Below the pieces are notes generated by a model that had not been told where the DNA came from, searched no databases, and saw only the letters and a list, made by a program, of their open reading frames with translations. From Biscogniauxia marginata (taxonomy: Eukaryota; Ascomycota; Sordariomycetes; Xylariales; Xylariaceae): 64,000 nucleotides of DNA. The position numbers and the translations under genes are program-made. The stretch spans positions 1 through 64,000 of the forward strand of contig MU404069.1 of NCBI GenBank assembly GCA_022695795.1, written 5' to 3'. Shown piece after piece: positions 22,164 to 36,700 of the stretch. The stretch's first letter is position 1, and each line of letters opens with the position of its first letter.

Positions 22164-25100
22164 AAGAAAATGTAATAAAAAAAGATAAAGGTAGAGTACC
22201 TAAGTAATAAGTTAAGCATGGGTGGTCGGGATAATATCGGAGAGGGTTCCTCTCAATTTTATTTTCAACATGTCATCACTACTACCACTACTACATGCGA
22301 TGCGAAGAAAGGAGAAGAAAAAAAGTTAATTTAGGTAGTCTGTCGTTTTGTTATTGTCTTGCTGAGGTGCGGGTTGAAAACGGCATGTATAACAGCTGTT
22401 TAAGGTTCGATTACACCGGAATTTCAACACATTCAAGAAAAAAGGGGCTGGGGTTTCATCTACAGAGGATACCTGTTTTCCTACCTAGTTATCGCGATGG
22501 CGGGCCATGGAGATAGATACTAGGTCGGACTCGGGCGAAGAGCCCGGCTGCCTCTGTTTTCCTCTTTGTCTGTAACTCGGGATCATATTAAGTATAATAC
22601 ATACGCACTCGCTGCCAGGGGCAGCGACGGTGCGAGAAAAGTAAATATTGGCATGTCTTGCGATTAGATCGCATTCCTTAACTATGTCTACCCCTAGGTA
22701 TAAATACATAATACCATATATATCGATATGATATCATGAACTACCTCGTGACGAATCTGTCTCTCCCTCCCTCTCTTTCCCCTTTTCTGCATAGGAATTA
22801 TAAAATGTGCAGATATGGGGGGCTAGAAAAGTGAATGAACACCTAACCAGGAAAAACAAAAGTAGGTTAGGTACCTAAGGTAGTCGATAAAGCAGTGATC
22901 TACCTATCCGCGCGTGTGTCTATGCAGGGCCCAAACCCATACACTCGAAAGGTATGGGTCCAGATATAGTCTACCAGATCTGAGCGATGTTTGGAACCTT
23001 GCTCAGCTTGCTTTCCCAAAACGGGCGGTCAGCCCCCAGCTCTCAGCCCGGCTCAGCCCGGCTCGGCTCCGGATTCTCAGCTCTCAGCTCGCTCGGGCTA
23101 GGCTTGCCTTGGCTCAGCTCAACTTTCAGCTCCTTTCAGCTCTCTCCACACTCTTGGCCTCCCCCGAAGAAACCAAGCTTATCGCCTGAACGTTGGGCAG
23201 GATATCCATCCCCCCCCTTCCTCCTCCCCCTCCCCTCCCGCCTCTTCCGCAAGGAAAATTTTGCACTCTTTTCTTTTCTTTTCCTTTCTATTGTGAGTAT
23301 CCGAGAATAGGTGGGTAGCAAAGCCGATATATGGTCGGTTAGATGATACTGTGAAATGCGTGCTGCCGGTGCTGCCAGCCAGATTCTAGTTACACGAGAC
23401 GCACGGCCAACGAGCAAGAACAGGCTGCTTGTAGGTAATCTACGTACATTACATGTACGCACACACGTGCATATACATGCTACTTATTTGTCCAGAAGGA
23501 TACCTAACATACGTCACCCTGCTTTTCATCTGGCGTGCTACGCTTGAGCTGCTTGGTTAACGCAAGCGTACATTGCATACAATAGAGCAGGCAGACACTC
23601 GATGCTTAGTTTTCCTTTTCCTTGTTAATGTCCCCTCACGGGCCAGGAAATATTTTGGCGTTGCTACGCTGGATGATGAAATGGAGGAATCCCAAAATTT
23701 GTGAAGGGTTCCTGTCCTTGCTGAAAATTTAAGAGCGATTAATCGACATAGCTTATTGTCAGGGGTATAAGTTAGCCTTCAATAGCGGCCCTATACTCTC
23801 GGCATCTATCAATCTGTTGTGCACCTTTCACTCGACACTTAACTGGGCCTATGCTTCAACCCTTCCATCCCGTTCTGTCTTTCGGCTCTTAGGTTGCCCT
23901 TGGGCCCCCCTTTATTGCTGGGGGCTAGGTGGGGGAGGCGTATCCAGAAGGTGGGCAGATAGAATAGATAGGTAATTAGATAGATAATTCGTCTTGTCTC
24001 GATGCGTGAGAGTGCATTGTCGCAATTCGGATTAAAATCCAGTTCGTTTCCGGTTGGATCGGGAATCCTCAGAGGCAGCGGTCTGACTAGGGACTTGGAA
24101 TCTGCGGGTAGCCTTCATATTGGTTGCCTTCGTTTCTTCAAATATTGAGAAGAGGGTTGATTATAATCAAGAAGTAGGTCCTTTAGTACGCTCTACTAGA
24201 TCGTGTGCACTGTCTTCATGACAAAGTTCCTCTGCAAATGGGTCTATAGCTATGGAAGACAAATGTCTTGTTCAAGAATTAGGCTAGTCTTCTATCTACC
24301 TAGGTATTAGAAACTATAACGGATCAAGGTGGTACGAAAGAGTAAATAAGTATATCGTGGCTACGTCGTAATCTTTAAAGGTCGTCCTCTGGTGATCAGT
24401 CTACGTCGTACAGTCGCCTCCACCCTCGTATCCCCCTCAGTACATCCTGCATGGATATGCCGAAAGTCACTCGCCCGCTGCATTGATCCGCTTTGCTAAT
24501 ACTTCACATAGGAACGGGGATGCTCGTATCGGAACCGGTCTTGATTCGACAGTTAAAGTATATATGTCGAGTTGATTTACAATTCGGCACAGTAGCAGGG
24601 CGAATACCATCGTCGTTGCGGCTATGACTAGCATGATACGGCCTGATATTAAGTGATCAAAAAGGCAATATTTAGCAGAGTTTCTTGAATGAGTCTCGCA
24701 GTTAGGGTTCACTGAAGAGATTCTCAAATTCAAATCGAGGTGTTAGGCAAGACTAACTCGGGTCCGGCAGGGATTAGTCTGTCGGAGCTACCCCTTTTCA
24801 CATGCTCCTCCAAGGCTCTGGCCAGATAGGCTAGTCATGTATATAACCTCAGCAAGTAACAACTTAGTCTAAAAACACTCATTGGATAGGAGAGGAACGT
24901 CCGGAGGTATTACAATAACTAAACACCTTGCATGAAGTTCTGGCCGCATATTATATGCCGGGCAAAATTATAGTCCATCTCGTTGATTTGTGGACGAAGA
25001 TGGTTATACTACACCAATAGACTTTGTACATCTTCAAATTATTCCTTGTTATACTCTCGCCACCCATGCAGGAATCCGAGGGGAGATTTATATTATTTTA

Positions 25101-26735
25101 CTTGGTGGCTCCCTCCATCAGCACAAGCTTCAATGGTGAATACGAAGCAGCTATAATCACTTAAATAGTCGCTCGGATGGAGGCTTTTAAGTAATATAGC
25201 TACAGCGCTTATCAGATATACATATTTTTTACCAAACTATATCTAAATGGAATGATATTGGGTTACACACTCCTTAAGCAATGTTCATCCTAGTCCTTAT
25301 TAAACCCCCATTATTTAGATCGTGCTGTAGCCGGAAAACTCTGAATCAGCTCTACGATAGGTTCTAGATGTCTTGATGCCCAAGAATCAACTCAAAAATC
25401 CGGGGTTGGTGACTTTTGGGCATCGATCGACTCTATCCTGCGTCTAAAGTTGCCGCTTACTACCTCAGATCTGATGATTAAGCTCCTCGTGCAGAGATGT
25501 TGGTGTTACCACGCATGCCGGTTTCGATTGGTCTCGCCCCATATGAGATGATTGAGAAATTATAATTTCCCTATACCCATCTAATAAGGTGAGACGAATG
25601 CGGTGTAAGAAGACGTGGCCAACCGAAAGGAACGTTAGTATCAATGATAGGTGATAGAATGATCACTCCTGTGAATCGAATCAATGTTCGGGTGGGTGTG
25701 CTGATGTCCTCCTAGATTCATTCCTCTCGCTCATAATCTGTTGGGGTACTCGGGATTTCATATGCACCTTCAAGAGAACTGCCATAATGCCTATCCCCAG
25801 TGAGACATACTCTAGAAATTTTAGTCCATTACAGTATTTTGGGGTTCCAGCGGATAGTTAACTGTAAGCTTTACTAGGTATATAATGTGTATATATCAAT
25901 GTCCCAGCTCTGAACTCAGTTCACGCCGGCCTTCATCTTGCAGTTCCTGAAGTTATGGAACCCTTGCAATGAGATGCTACGGATTCAAATCATAGTGCGG
26001 CTCGTTTGCCGAAAGGAGCGTTCCGCAGTCTGCGATGCGTAACAACAGGCTTCCCCACGTTCTCATTCGACCTTGTCAACCACCTATCCTTGGAGACTGT
26101 AACACATGATGTAGACTGCAACGCTCTCACCGTCCTCCCTATCTATAGAATCAAAATCATCTACATCATTGTGGCAAACCTACACGCCGGTATTGCTATC
26201 GAAAGCTACCGGCATTACATATTGGCGTGATCGACAGCCCACACCGGATCAAATAAGCGCGGTCACGACTGGGGTTGACCCTCGTCAGATATAAATGAAT
26301 CAAATGGCGGTTGCAGCCGTGGTTGAACAACATGTTGATAGATAATTTCTGCGTCTGTGATATCCCATAAATTGGCCCCGACCTACCATCGTCCATAGAA
26401 GATCGTCAAGCGACGGTCACACATTGATACCACCACACAGATCAATCACATATGCGTTGTTATGACCGCTGACGTAGATTGAGCCACCACACCGGTAGCA
26501 GTTTCACCCTAGGTTGAAGTTGGGCGACGATGCTGAAAGGCTTGGCCATATCTGTGGCCAAGAAGGGCATATGATGGAGGGATATTTTTCCAGACATGGC
26601 TCGGACTGGAGTCAGCTACATATCACCAGGCTCCCTCGATATAAAAAGTCGCCAACTCGATCGGAGGCTGATCAATCGACCATCGATCACACGACACAGC
26701 AAGATTTCGAAACCAGCACTACACATTCAATCGAT
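22164..26735. other. 4.5-kb gene-poor interval
   Basis: No intact gene is seen. It contains a CAGCTC/GGCTC-rich low-complexity stretch (about 23030-23150), pyrimidine-rich sequence (23205-23295) and one TACCTAGGTA palindrome (24297). The last 160 bases, open in the aquaporin frame, are treated as leader of that gene. Confidence 0.45.
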
Positions 26736-28134
26736 ATGGAGACAGCACAGATCGGTAACAGCGTTCGGCTCCCTTGGAAGGAGCCAAACCCTCCTGCCAA
26801 TGTCCGGCGCCCGACTTACATGAGCCGACGCCCCAGCATGGGGTCTCGGAAGCCGAGCATTGCCCAGTCAATCGAGCAGCGTCGGATTCAGTTTCTTAAA
26901 TTCCTGCCGCTTGGCATCAAGAATCACGTTATCGCCATCGCCAGCGAGTTCGCGGGGACGTTCATGTTTCTGCTCTTCGCGTTCGGGGGTACCAACGCCG
27001 TCAACACGGCACCAAACGAGGGTCAGCCTGAGAACCTCGCGGCCAACCCGGCCAAGCTTCTCTTCATCAGCCTCTGCTTCGGCATGAGCCTCGCGGTCAA
27101 CGCTTGGGTCTTCTTCCGCATTAGCGGCGGCCTGTTCAACCCGGCCGTTACCCTCGGCATGATGATCGTCGGTGCTATACCATATATCCGTGGACTATTG
27201 GTCATCGTTAGCCAGCTAGTCGGCGGCATTGCTGCTGCCGCCGTAGTGCTGGCTATTCAGCCCGGCGACTTGGCTGTCTCGACAACGCTGGGTGGTGGCA
27301 CGTCCGTCGTTCAAGTCAGTATCTCTCATTTCTCTCAATGCTCCTCTATACTCTTAGATCTGTTCTAGTGGAGACTGACGTGCTGATATGGAATAGGGCC
27401 TCTTCATCGAAATGTTCCTTACAACTCAGCTTGTTTTCACAATTTTCATGCTAGCTGCCGAAAAGCATCGCGCTACATTCATTGCCCCTATTGGCATTGG
27501 TTTATCGCTATTCATTGCTGAACTGATGTAAGACATTCCACCCCCCCTTGCTTCCCTGTGGGGGTCAAGTCCATTATAATCTTGGGGGTTGATCCTCCCT
27601 GGAAAGCTGAAAACGAGTATCTTTCCTCTGAGTCGTGTCGAGAAACGAGCCCGTGTAGTGCTGACCACGACATCATCTCTCAGGGGCGTCTACTTCACCG
27701 GTGGGAGCCTCAACCCCGCGCGATCATTTGGGCCATGTGTCGTGGGGGCGTCTTTCGAGCACTATCACTGGATCTACTGGGTTGGCCCCATCCTGGGCTC
27801 GCTCCTTGCCTCCGCATTCTACGTCACCATTAAAGCGCTTGAGTACGAAACCGTCAATCCAGAGCAAGATAACGCCGGCAACGCCGACGTCAACCGATTC
27901 GGTCTCAGCACGATCAACTCGAGCGAGAAGGTAGAGGCCGACGCAATAGAGCACCCGAATATCACCCGCCTCAACTCCAATGGCCCAGGTACTGGGTCCG
28001 GTGGTAAGCGTGTCACCCTCAGCAGGGGCAATACGAATACCGGGTCGTACAACGGGGGGCCGAGCCTAGAGGCCGGCCACCGGCCTGGGAGTAGTGCTGG
28101 GAACGAATCCCAGGGCATATCAACAGCGCCTTGA
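26736..28134 (+). CDS. aquaporin (MIP family water channel)
   Basis: Three exons, 26736-27314, 27397-27527 and 27684-28134, give about 386 aa. Both pore signatures are present: N135-P-A in SGGLFNPAVTLG and N247-P-A-R in GGSLNPARSFGP. Six membrane spans surround them, starting at the segment FAGTFMFLLFAFGGTNAV. The second motif is followed by R-S-F-G-P without the Asp typical of glycerol facilitators, so a water-selective channel is favoured. The C-terminal tail (about 90 residues) is Ser/Gly/Asn-rich. ATGs at 26571 and 26574 in the same frame would add about 55 residues; 26736 gives a normal-length N-tail. The second intron (156 nt) is open in one frame and could be mistaken for coding sequence. 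Confidence 0.9.
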
Positions 28135-30540
28135 TGTGGGTACACTGAAGTGTTCATGGCTGAATATAACACTACGCCATCTAGTATCCAACCTCCTCTC
28201 GAGATCACATGTTGTCCCACCTATCCTCCGACCAATCTGGTACCTGTCATACCCACTACGTTGATATTATCTTGTACGATTACGAACGAACAATGATACG
28301 AGAATCATGTTTGGGACTACTGCAATCTTTACATATATTTGTCTGCGTTGTATCTGTGACGGCGTTTACACTTGTCTAGGCGGTTCTACATGGGGGTGTA
28401 TTTTGGGGGTCAGGGGGTCGTGCTCGAAAATTGTCAAATAGTACACGCTCGTTAGCTCCTACATAATTATTCGTAATCCTACCTACCCAGGTACAACATG
28501 AAAAAAAAAAAAAAAAAAAGCATGTGCAAGACAAAGTTTCTCAACGGCTGTTTTCTTGGCAAGTAATATCACGTACATAGCGAAGTGACACTGCCTGTGA
28601 CATCTCAGACTTGCATCCTTGTGCACCTATAATATGAGGGGCTCGACGGAGAGGGGAAGGCATCCCATAGTTTCACTACCACGTTAGTCACACCATAAAG
28701 AACCTCTCCCGACATACATGTGTACTTTAGATCAGGCTAGTAAATCTCGATTGCACGGACAACGGCTGTTTAAAGCTTTCGTCTTAGAGTAGGTTAATCT
28801 TAACGAGTCAAATTTACCTATATTTACAATTAATACCTAGTCCCCTTTGTATTTATGGATCGGGGGAGATGGTAACATATGTGACACTGCTTAGGTTAAT
28901 AAGATATTAGAAGCAACAGTCTAAGGTAGCTGTAAAGTGTTGAAAGACGGGGCTATATGACCCTTGGTCTCTTGTGTACATATAGATGGGCTTCGCCCAC
29001 CTCCTTAGACTCGCCTTGAACTAATACACTTGATCCTATCCTTGTATCTTCGTCCCATCTCAACGCAGATGCACGGCTTTGAATATCATGATACGGGCCT
29101 ATGTGTGCATTATCATGTTAATATATTATTATCCGATTTGAAAGCTACCTGTTCCATTGGTGATTTAGCTTGCTGTCACGCGGAGGGACACCTATAGACG
29201 CCGCCAAGGCCAGTTAGTCATGAGCCAGAATGTTATTGGAGACAGATACTGATGTTGGATTTAATGATACTAACGTGCATAGGATGAAGGATGCCCCAGG
29301 CAGACAGATTGAGTATAAATAGGCAGAGAATTCCTGGGGACCTCATGAATGAACTTAGACTCTCAAGTCCCTTGAGACCAAAGAGAATTATTAGATGAAA
29401 TTGAACTATTGTTCCAAGCTCATCAGCCCTTGTCACACTTGCGGCCTTCTAGGCCGTGTCTTTTCAAACTATTGTCGAACTCAGAGGTCAAAATCTAGTT
29501 CAGATATCAAGACCTATCAGCCCTCCCTATATCTTAATACTCTCTTGTTTCCTTTTCAGCTATACGGTTACGATTATGTGATGTAGTCTGACTATATACT
29601 TATAAATTCATATCTGGCCTATGTCCAAGGGAGTGGTTAGGTGCACAACAGACTGATAGTCAATGGGAGTACGAGGTTACTGTAAGACCGCCAATAATTA
29701 GCAGGAGAGCTCTCCTAAAGCCTCTGGGAGGACCTGCTCTAGTTATTACACCATCTCGTTGTAAATCTTGTCTAAAACAGCCCCATAAAGGGGAGGTTTA
29801 ATTCTTGGTCCCCTAACACCTACAGGCTCCCCTTGGAAGATTTGGCCTCTCCTGCAGAGTCTGCCTTGAACTACTAAAATGTGTAAAAAGGAGAGAGATG
29901 AGATACCGAATTTCATCGTTGTGACCAACATTAAGAGGTCAAAGGAATTTGCATATGGACGAGAATTAGTCCACTCCACGCACGATAGACCCCCTATTCT
30001 AGTGACAAAGTAATTAGCCAAGTTGTATTAGAGGTGTCTTGGATATTTCACATGAGCTATTGCAACCCACATGATAGAAGCTATATGAGCAAAGGCTACG
30101 CTTAGGTGTTATTCTAGAAATCCTCTTCCTAGTTACTCTGCTGGATTAGGTAGGGACCGTGAGAAGGAACTTGAGATCGGCCTGTCCACCACAATGGTGT
30201 TTCCCCTTGCAGTTTTACAAATGCATCTGAGAAACCAGTTCTTGGCTTCAATGAAGTAGCCAATAATACCTCTCGTTATACTACTAGTCTGTAAGGGCAC
30301 GATCACCGTTTTGCCCCATCTCTACATGCATCATTGGCTAAGCACCACTCAACCGCTTGAGTGTTGTCAACTGAGGTGTCCCTTCCGAGACCAACATCGC
30401 GTTAGATCAGAATAGGTAAATGGTCCAAGGCTAAGAGAAGTCATGCTTATTCCAACATCCGATTCTTCGTAGAGCCTGAATCCCGTGACGACTAGCCGTA
30501 TTGACTAGAGCACCTGTCTTAGACTAATCAGCATTTTTCA
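28135..30540. other. gene-poor interval, left part
   Basis: No intact gene is seen. It contains a poly-A tract at 28501-28519. Open frames such as those near 29750-30020 (-) show no recognisable protein. Confidence 0.45.
28501..28519. repeat. poly-A homopolymer, 19 nt
   Basis: Nineteen consecutive A. This could be a simple tract or the tail of an old retro-inserted sequence; no body of such an element is recognisable next to it. Confidence 0.9.
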
Positions 30541-30714
30541 ACCAACAGAAGTCTTAGCTTCTCTGGCCATGTACTGCATCAAGTTCGTCGGTGTGTCGAG
30601 TCTGGCCAAATTTGCGAGAATAAGCCTGTCGTCGGTACTGGTCTGAGTTTCAAACCCGGCAGAGGTAGCATCGCCACATGGAATAACGTGACCAATTTCC
30701 ATGTCAATGGCATC
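30541..30714 (-). pseudogene. isolated coding-like fragment (58 codons)
   Basis: Between two stops on the minus strand lies a strongly protein-like segment. It begins DAIDMEIGHVIPCGDATSAG, continues FETQTSTDDRLILANLARL and ends with a MAREAKTSVG block. The neighbouring sequence on both sides is full of stops and shows no obvious partner exons. It looks like one surviving exon of a dead gene. The family is not recognised. Confidence 0.4.
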
Positions 30715-33700
30715 TCAACTCGGCTTCAAAATACATTATGGAGATACTAGATTATCTCAGCGGTGAGGAGTTATGTTCGGAACTGGAAAAGGGTTGTCTA
30801 TGATCGTAGACTAGTAGCGGCTCTCTCATTTGCCGAAGCCCCCCTTGATCAGTGCGCAGGCGAACATTCGACACGACTGTTCGTCTGTTATCAATCAAAC
30901 ATAATGCAATGTCAATCATATTGGATCTAAGGAGCTCAATAGGCTACGTTGGAGAGAGGCGGAAAGGACTACGCACTATGGACACATCAAAACGGGTAGC
31001 AGAGGCATAGCGAGGGGTTCGGATATGCAAGTGTTAAGACAAAGGCTTTCTATTTATAAATTTGTTCCGAAAAGAACAATGTTTGCGAATATCATGCTTA
31101 TAACCTCTTCTCGGTTTCAGTATTGCTGGTTAAGACGCCTTGTCGTCAAGTAGACAATGCGCCAAGTCTAGCCACGCCGCTAGCCTTGCTGCTGCGGAAT
31201 TCTCAAAACATGGTGTGGAAATAACTTGGTCTTATCTAGAAGCCATGTAAGACGCATGGCTAGCATGAGATAGGGGTACGTAAAACGGTGCGAGGGCGGT
31301 ATCTTCAACCCCACAATATAATAATGATCGTTCAACGTCCCAGGTAACCGGGAATATTCTATATCAAAAGAAATTATGAGGACAGCCATTTGGAACTAGT
31401 CTCTCATTAGTGTGGGATTTGGGGGGCTAGCAGGCGGTGACGAATACACGCTCAAGTCTTAAGTCCTAAGCTGGAGGGCTTCAGGCCGACAACGCTACGT
31501 AGAGTTCATCGGACAGTGTCCCGATCACGAGAGACTCCATGAGCTGAGGTACCAATCATCAGACAAGGCGACATGTTGATCAACGAGGTCTCACCATAAA
31601 CTCCCCTTTTCATCATCTTATTTCTAGTCCTCGTCAGCATCGAGCTCCGTCTCACGAACGAGACATCTTCAAATCTAATGATTGGTGGTTGAGCAGCCAC
31701 AGCCTAAGTTTCCGGGAACCGCAATCTAGCGTGTTCGACGCGTGGAATGTGGAATAATGTGCAAGCCAGGCCTGACCTTGTACTCTACATGTAGTTTTCA
31801 AGTGATGGGTAGTCGCAAGAATCTTATAGAAATTTGGACTCCCTTCTGGACAACTCTGCACGGCCATGTTCGCACGGCTCGTAGCCCTGAACTTTCAACA
31901 CACCATAACACATGACTAGATGGGGGTTGCAAGATGTCGGTAAAGGATCAACGTTCTCCCTATTTCTTGGGACTAGGTGGGCAATAGGGCATAGCTAGCG
32001 TGCCGGAAGTCGGAAGACAGGACGCTATATTACTCTATTACCCGCCGCCGAGACTATAGATCATGGGTCTTTAGGGCTGTCTCCAATTTTCTCAGTGTTG
32101 GTCCGGGTTACACGCGTTGTTGTAGTCATTAAGCGACTCGGCTTATTTGCATTCACATTTGACTGCGCGGTTTGAGTTGCTGTCGTGCGACGACACTGTC
32201 GGTTTGAAGATAGACGCAGTTAAACTTCTTAAGTATTTATAGCTTGAAGTTTCGTCTTCGTAATATTCTTTAATGCGCTTCTAGGTAGTAGAGCCAAGAA
32301 CGATGCCGCATCGTCAATTCGTATTAAAGGCGTCTCATCAATGCAAAGAGCCCTAGGACGATGTGAGCTCTATTGGATGCGCTACCTAGCTTACTTTTGC
32401 GGCAGATCCCATAGTCAATCTTTCTCCCTTCTTCTTTTTCTTCGTCTTCTTCTTCCCTAAAAGAGAGTGGCGTGGACGGTATTGGGACAGGGGAGGAAAC
32501 GGTCAGTCATTGGTTAGAGCAAGTTCCAGACCCCGGCGCTGACCCTATGGAATGTCAATTCTCGCAGAAAAACACTGGGTGATTCTTCTTTGTGGAATAG
32601 TTATTATCTTCAGACAGGGTGCGGGCACTATATCTAGCATTGATTGCTCAAGGGTCTGCCATGCAGGAGTTAGCGAAATGCCGGGCCGCCCACCGATTTT
32701 CCAAATGCTAGCCCCAGTATGTTAGCCCCGGCATAGTGTTAAGCTTAAGGGAGATTCTCGGGCGAGATTCTGGCTAAAGGCAGATCAAACAAGAGCAAGA
32801 GCGGTTAGGTGATGACTAGGGGTTCGGACGACTAAGTATGGCCCTGGTACCAAGCTCCAGAGGCGGCCAAGTGGGCTCGTAAGCTACGAAAGCAATAACT
32901 GATTGCTGCTGATGTGCATGAGCTTCGGGGTATCGAGGCTCTAGTTGTCATGCATACTAGTCAGATGATAAACCGATCTTCCAGGATTTCCTGGGGGGAT
33001 CTTCCGAGAAGCCGAACTTCGGGCTCCCTCTCCCGTGCATTAACACGGAGACATCGTGATAACAGTCGATTATTTATGCGGGATAGGTAATCTCAAGTCG
33101 CCGACCATGCTCACCGATCTTAGAAGGCTCCATATAACTAGAAATCGGTTGATCGGCCATAAAAAATATGACATATCGAACGTTAGACGATTAAAAGGAA
33201 AATGGGAAAAAAGAAAAGCAAGACAACCTAGGGCCACGCGTTGCGCTTACTGGTTCATAAACCAACGACTCCCTGCAAAAGACGACTGAGCGGCGTCATC
33301 GATCCCTGCTCGTCCACTTGGAGCAGGGGGTTACTTCGACTTGCCGAGGAAAGGGTATACCGCTAGTATTCAGTATACGAACCGCGACTATTCGCATGAA
33401 TTTATCGATGCTTGTCAGAGAGTTTCAGTCAAGACGATCTGTCGCTTTTCGTCACTTGGACATGATCAGATCTCTCCTGACGTGGGGAAACCTTTGGAAG
33501 CCTGGTCAACTAATGTAAAAGGCCCATTGGTTGAATCTTGCGCACCGAATAATAGCCTGTACTTGCATCTATTATTGATATATTACAGCTCTACCCCTGT
33601 TCCCCTGTTAAAACTGGATTTAGTCAGGGCCGACTGTTCAAGTGAGTATAGCATTGCTCATAGTTTACCAAGGACTCGAACAATCTGACTGAATGTTGCT

Positions 33701-36700
33701 AACGATATATTTGGGTTTTCGGCTGCGCTTTTGCAATACTCTGTCAACTATAGAACAGCAGGAGACCGCTGGCTATGGTACGTTATTAGGTCTGTGTCAC
33801 AGGCACCGACTCTGTCAAATGAGGCAATAACGGCTATACTGGCCCTACAAGCAGAACCCAATGCTTACTCGAGTTGAAGCCTAGCCGGGGGTACAAAGAT
33901 GCAGAGGCTAAAAGCGCTACTAGAGCAAGAAGCAATGGTGGTTTTGTGATAGTAGATGATAGAAAGCGTCCTAGGGGGTTGCTGTGGGTGTGTTAAGACT
34001 TGGAGCTGGGTAGCTCAGCTTCGAGTTTGATCGCCTACGAGGAAGAAGCTCATCTCGTACTCGAATCAAAACCATTCGTGCTATTATCTGATTCACGTTG
34101 TTGAATTGACGCACTCATCAACTTGTCGCGTGCGATCTAGTGGGGATTTTCTTCCCGGTGTCAACACTTGTGCGTGCCGAGGCAGCGTATAATCGGTAAC
34201 CTCGTCGCACATCGTTTCTGATCGTCACTGGGGTCATATGCATTGTACGGCGTATGCTCGAACTTGCATGAACTGATCCGGTTCGTCCTATTTTGTTCGG
34301 CTGAAAGATTTGAGAGATTACATGTTTCTAGAATTTCGCCTCTTTAGCGAAAACTGCAGTTCATATGAGTATCCAGTCAAGATCCTATGTTGATTAGAAA
34401 GACATATCGGCTGTTCAAGCTACCTGCGCTGCAGAGTGGCAAGGAAAGGATGATAGGAGACGAACGCCAAGGTTATTAAACCGCTCAACAACCTGCGGCG
34501 AAGACGGCTTCGATACGCCTAGAAGAACCTTCGCCGCAAAGGCGGCCGGCAATATCGCCACGCATTCATCCCACCTCGGTGTTACATGCTATGAAAGATC
34601 AGATCCTCCCTTACTTCCGCCTCCAATACTAGTGCTAGGTACTTACCAGTCTTTCGGTTCCTACACTTGAGCCCGCTGTCACTCTGACATGCGTAAACTA
34701 ACAATTCTCTATGCTAGGCTTATCTTATCCGCCCCATACTTTCCGTTGAGAAAAGCGAAAAGCCTCTCTATGTTGAATCAGTCTGCCGCTAAAGGATAGA
34801 AAGAACCTAGTCTTGGAATGAACACCACTTGGAGAATATATGTACGGCGGTCGCAAGCTTACCCATACCGATATTCAGGCGGCTTTGTAAGTGGTTTTAC
34901 GATGAATTACGCCGATAAACTTTATCTCAACAAGACATTACTTACTAGGACAACCGGAAAGTAACCTTGGGACGTAAATTTACGGCGTGAGGATGAAGAC
35001 AAACGAGATGCCAGTGTTAGAGTTACTATTATGTAGTACCCATAAAGGAAGAAGAAAAAGAAGAAAAACACAACGAAATTTCATCATTTTATTACCAGTC
35101 AATGTACGCTCTCTAGCAGGGGTTCAACGATAGGGTAGTATTGGAGAACAGCTGAATCTGAACGAGCACGGACAACTGGGACTCGATTGGCATCTTCCTC
35201 AGCCAGCTCAGTCAACTATCCTGATCCTGGCCTTTTCGATACAACAACAAGATTCGCCTAGACTCGCTTAGGTTAGCCTATCTATCTTGGGCCAACGGAC
35301 GTGGCGTCGTCTGGTAAAAAGGAAGCATAGGCAATAAGAGTATTAGCTCTGTCTATCACAAAGTCCCACTACTCTTTGTGGGCTTTCATCCCAAGTTCAG
35401 TGCTTTGACACTATTCTGGCGCCGGGATCGACAGGCCTTGTCGGGCTGCCGGCAGGGGTAAGCTGCAGATATGGCATCGATTGAACTGCAAGAGAAAGCA
35501 AACCTAGCAGAACTTCCGGGCATGGTAAATATTTTGGGGGGGACAGAAGAGCCAAATGAGCAAGCGAAGCTCTGCCAAGGAGCCGACGATCCCATGGCTA
35601 TTCCCGCCCATCCTTCCATCCTCCTCACCGCACCCCGTGCATCAGATCCAATCTTCACACAGTTCCAGAGGATCGGTTGAGCTGTTCCAACGCGATAATG
35701 CTACCTAAAAGACTTTCACTCTCATTCGGAAATTCGGGTATCAAATCTCTCATATAGTACGTACTAAATTCCAGGGTTGGGATGAACAGGAACTTCAAAC
35801 TTCCGGCCACCTATAACACGTCATTATCAAGGCGTCTAGTATCTAATCATCGACGTTTATGTACTTCTCACGCTAGAATATGCCGTTAGAACGATACCGG
35901 AAGCCTAGCCCTTTTACTTATTGGCTATTCTAGGAAGAACGGATGTAATTATTACAGGTAGCCAGTCGTCCGTGGGGATTATCCCATGGCTCACCGGAGA
36001 CAACTTTTATTGCATAGTAGAAACAGTTAGTTCCACCAAGGACATAGATCGTCCGACTATAGATGATGAAGGATGGCTGCTGAAGCAAAAAGAAACACTT
36101 AGGGTATACTTGTCGTGGTCTACATATGTTTCAGTCCCTGACATCAAGGCAGAAAGATGATGGAGAATAGTAATCAATTGAAGTCCTAAACACGAAAGCT
36201 CTTCCACTAGCGTCCCACAATAGAACATTCTATTCTCATTGATTGCTTTTTTTTTTCTCTTGGCATATATGGTCATATTGAATTAAATATATTTCTCTAC
36301 GTTTCCTATCCCACTTCTTGATCTAATGGCGGTTCGCTCCATAACGGTTCCACGAGAAAGGAACCAGATGAGCTATGGAACACTTGCATAGTCAAGACCT
36401 CCTTGTCATACCTGCAGACGGGACCTATAGGAAGAAAGATACTCGTAAGCCCATATTTCTTAGTGTATATCCAGGATATACCCCAGATGTGCCACTTCAC
36501 GGTGTCGATTCCGTACCTGACTTAGCTAGGTGATACCTATATCTTACTGCTAAGGGTTGTGGGACCTCTTTGGACATCGAAGAGTTTAAAAAAGCAATAC
36601 TACAGGATCATTCCTCGTTACCTTCGACTTAGACAAGTTACGCCATAGCTTCCGCGGAGTCTCTCCCCAGGTCCCTGGAAAGCGCCCGCTGAATTTGTCA

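Noticed and set aside
32425..32460. Pyrimidine-rich (CTT)n tract as a possible transposon end
   Set aside because: A simple-sequence tract without inverted repeats or a coding body nearby.
34005..34080. Possible tRNA-like stretch (GGTAGCTCAGCTTCGAG)
   Set aside because: It resembles a D-arm, but I could not pair an acceptor stem or find a proper T-loop at the right distance.
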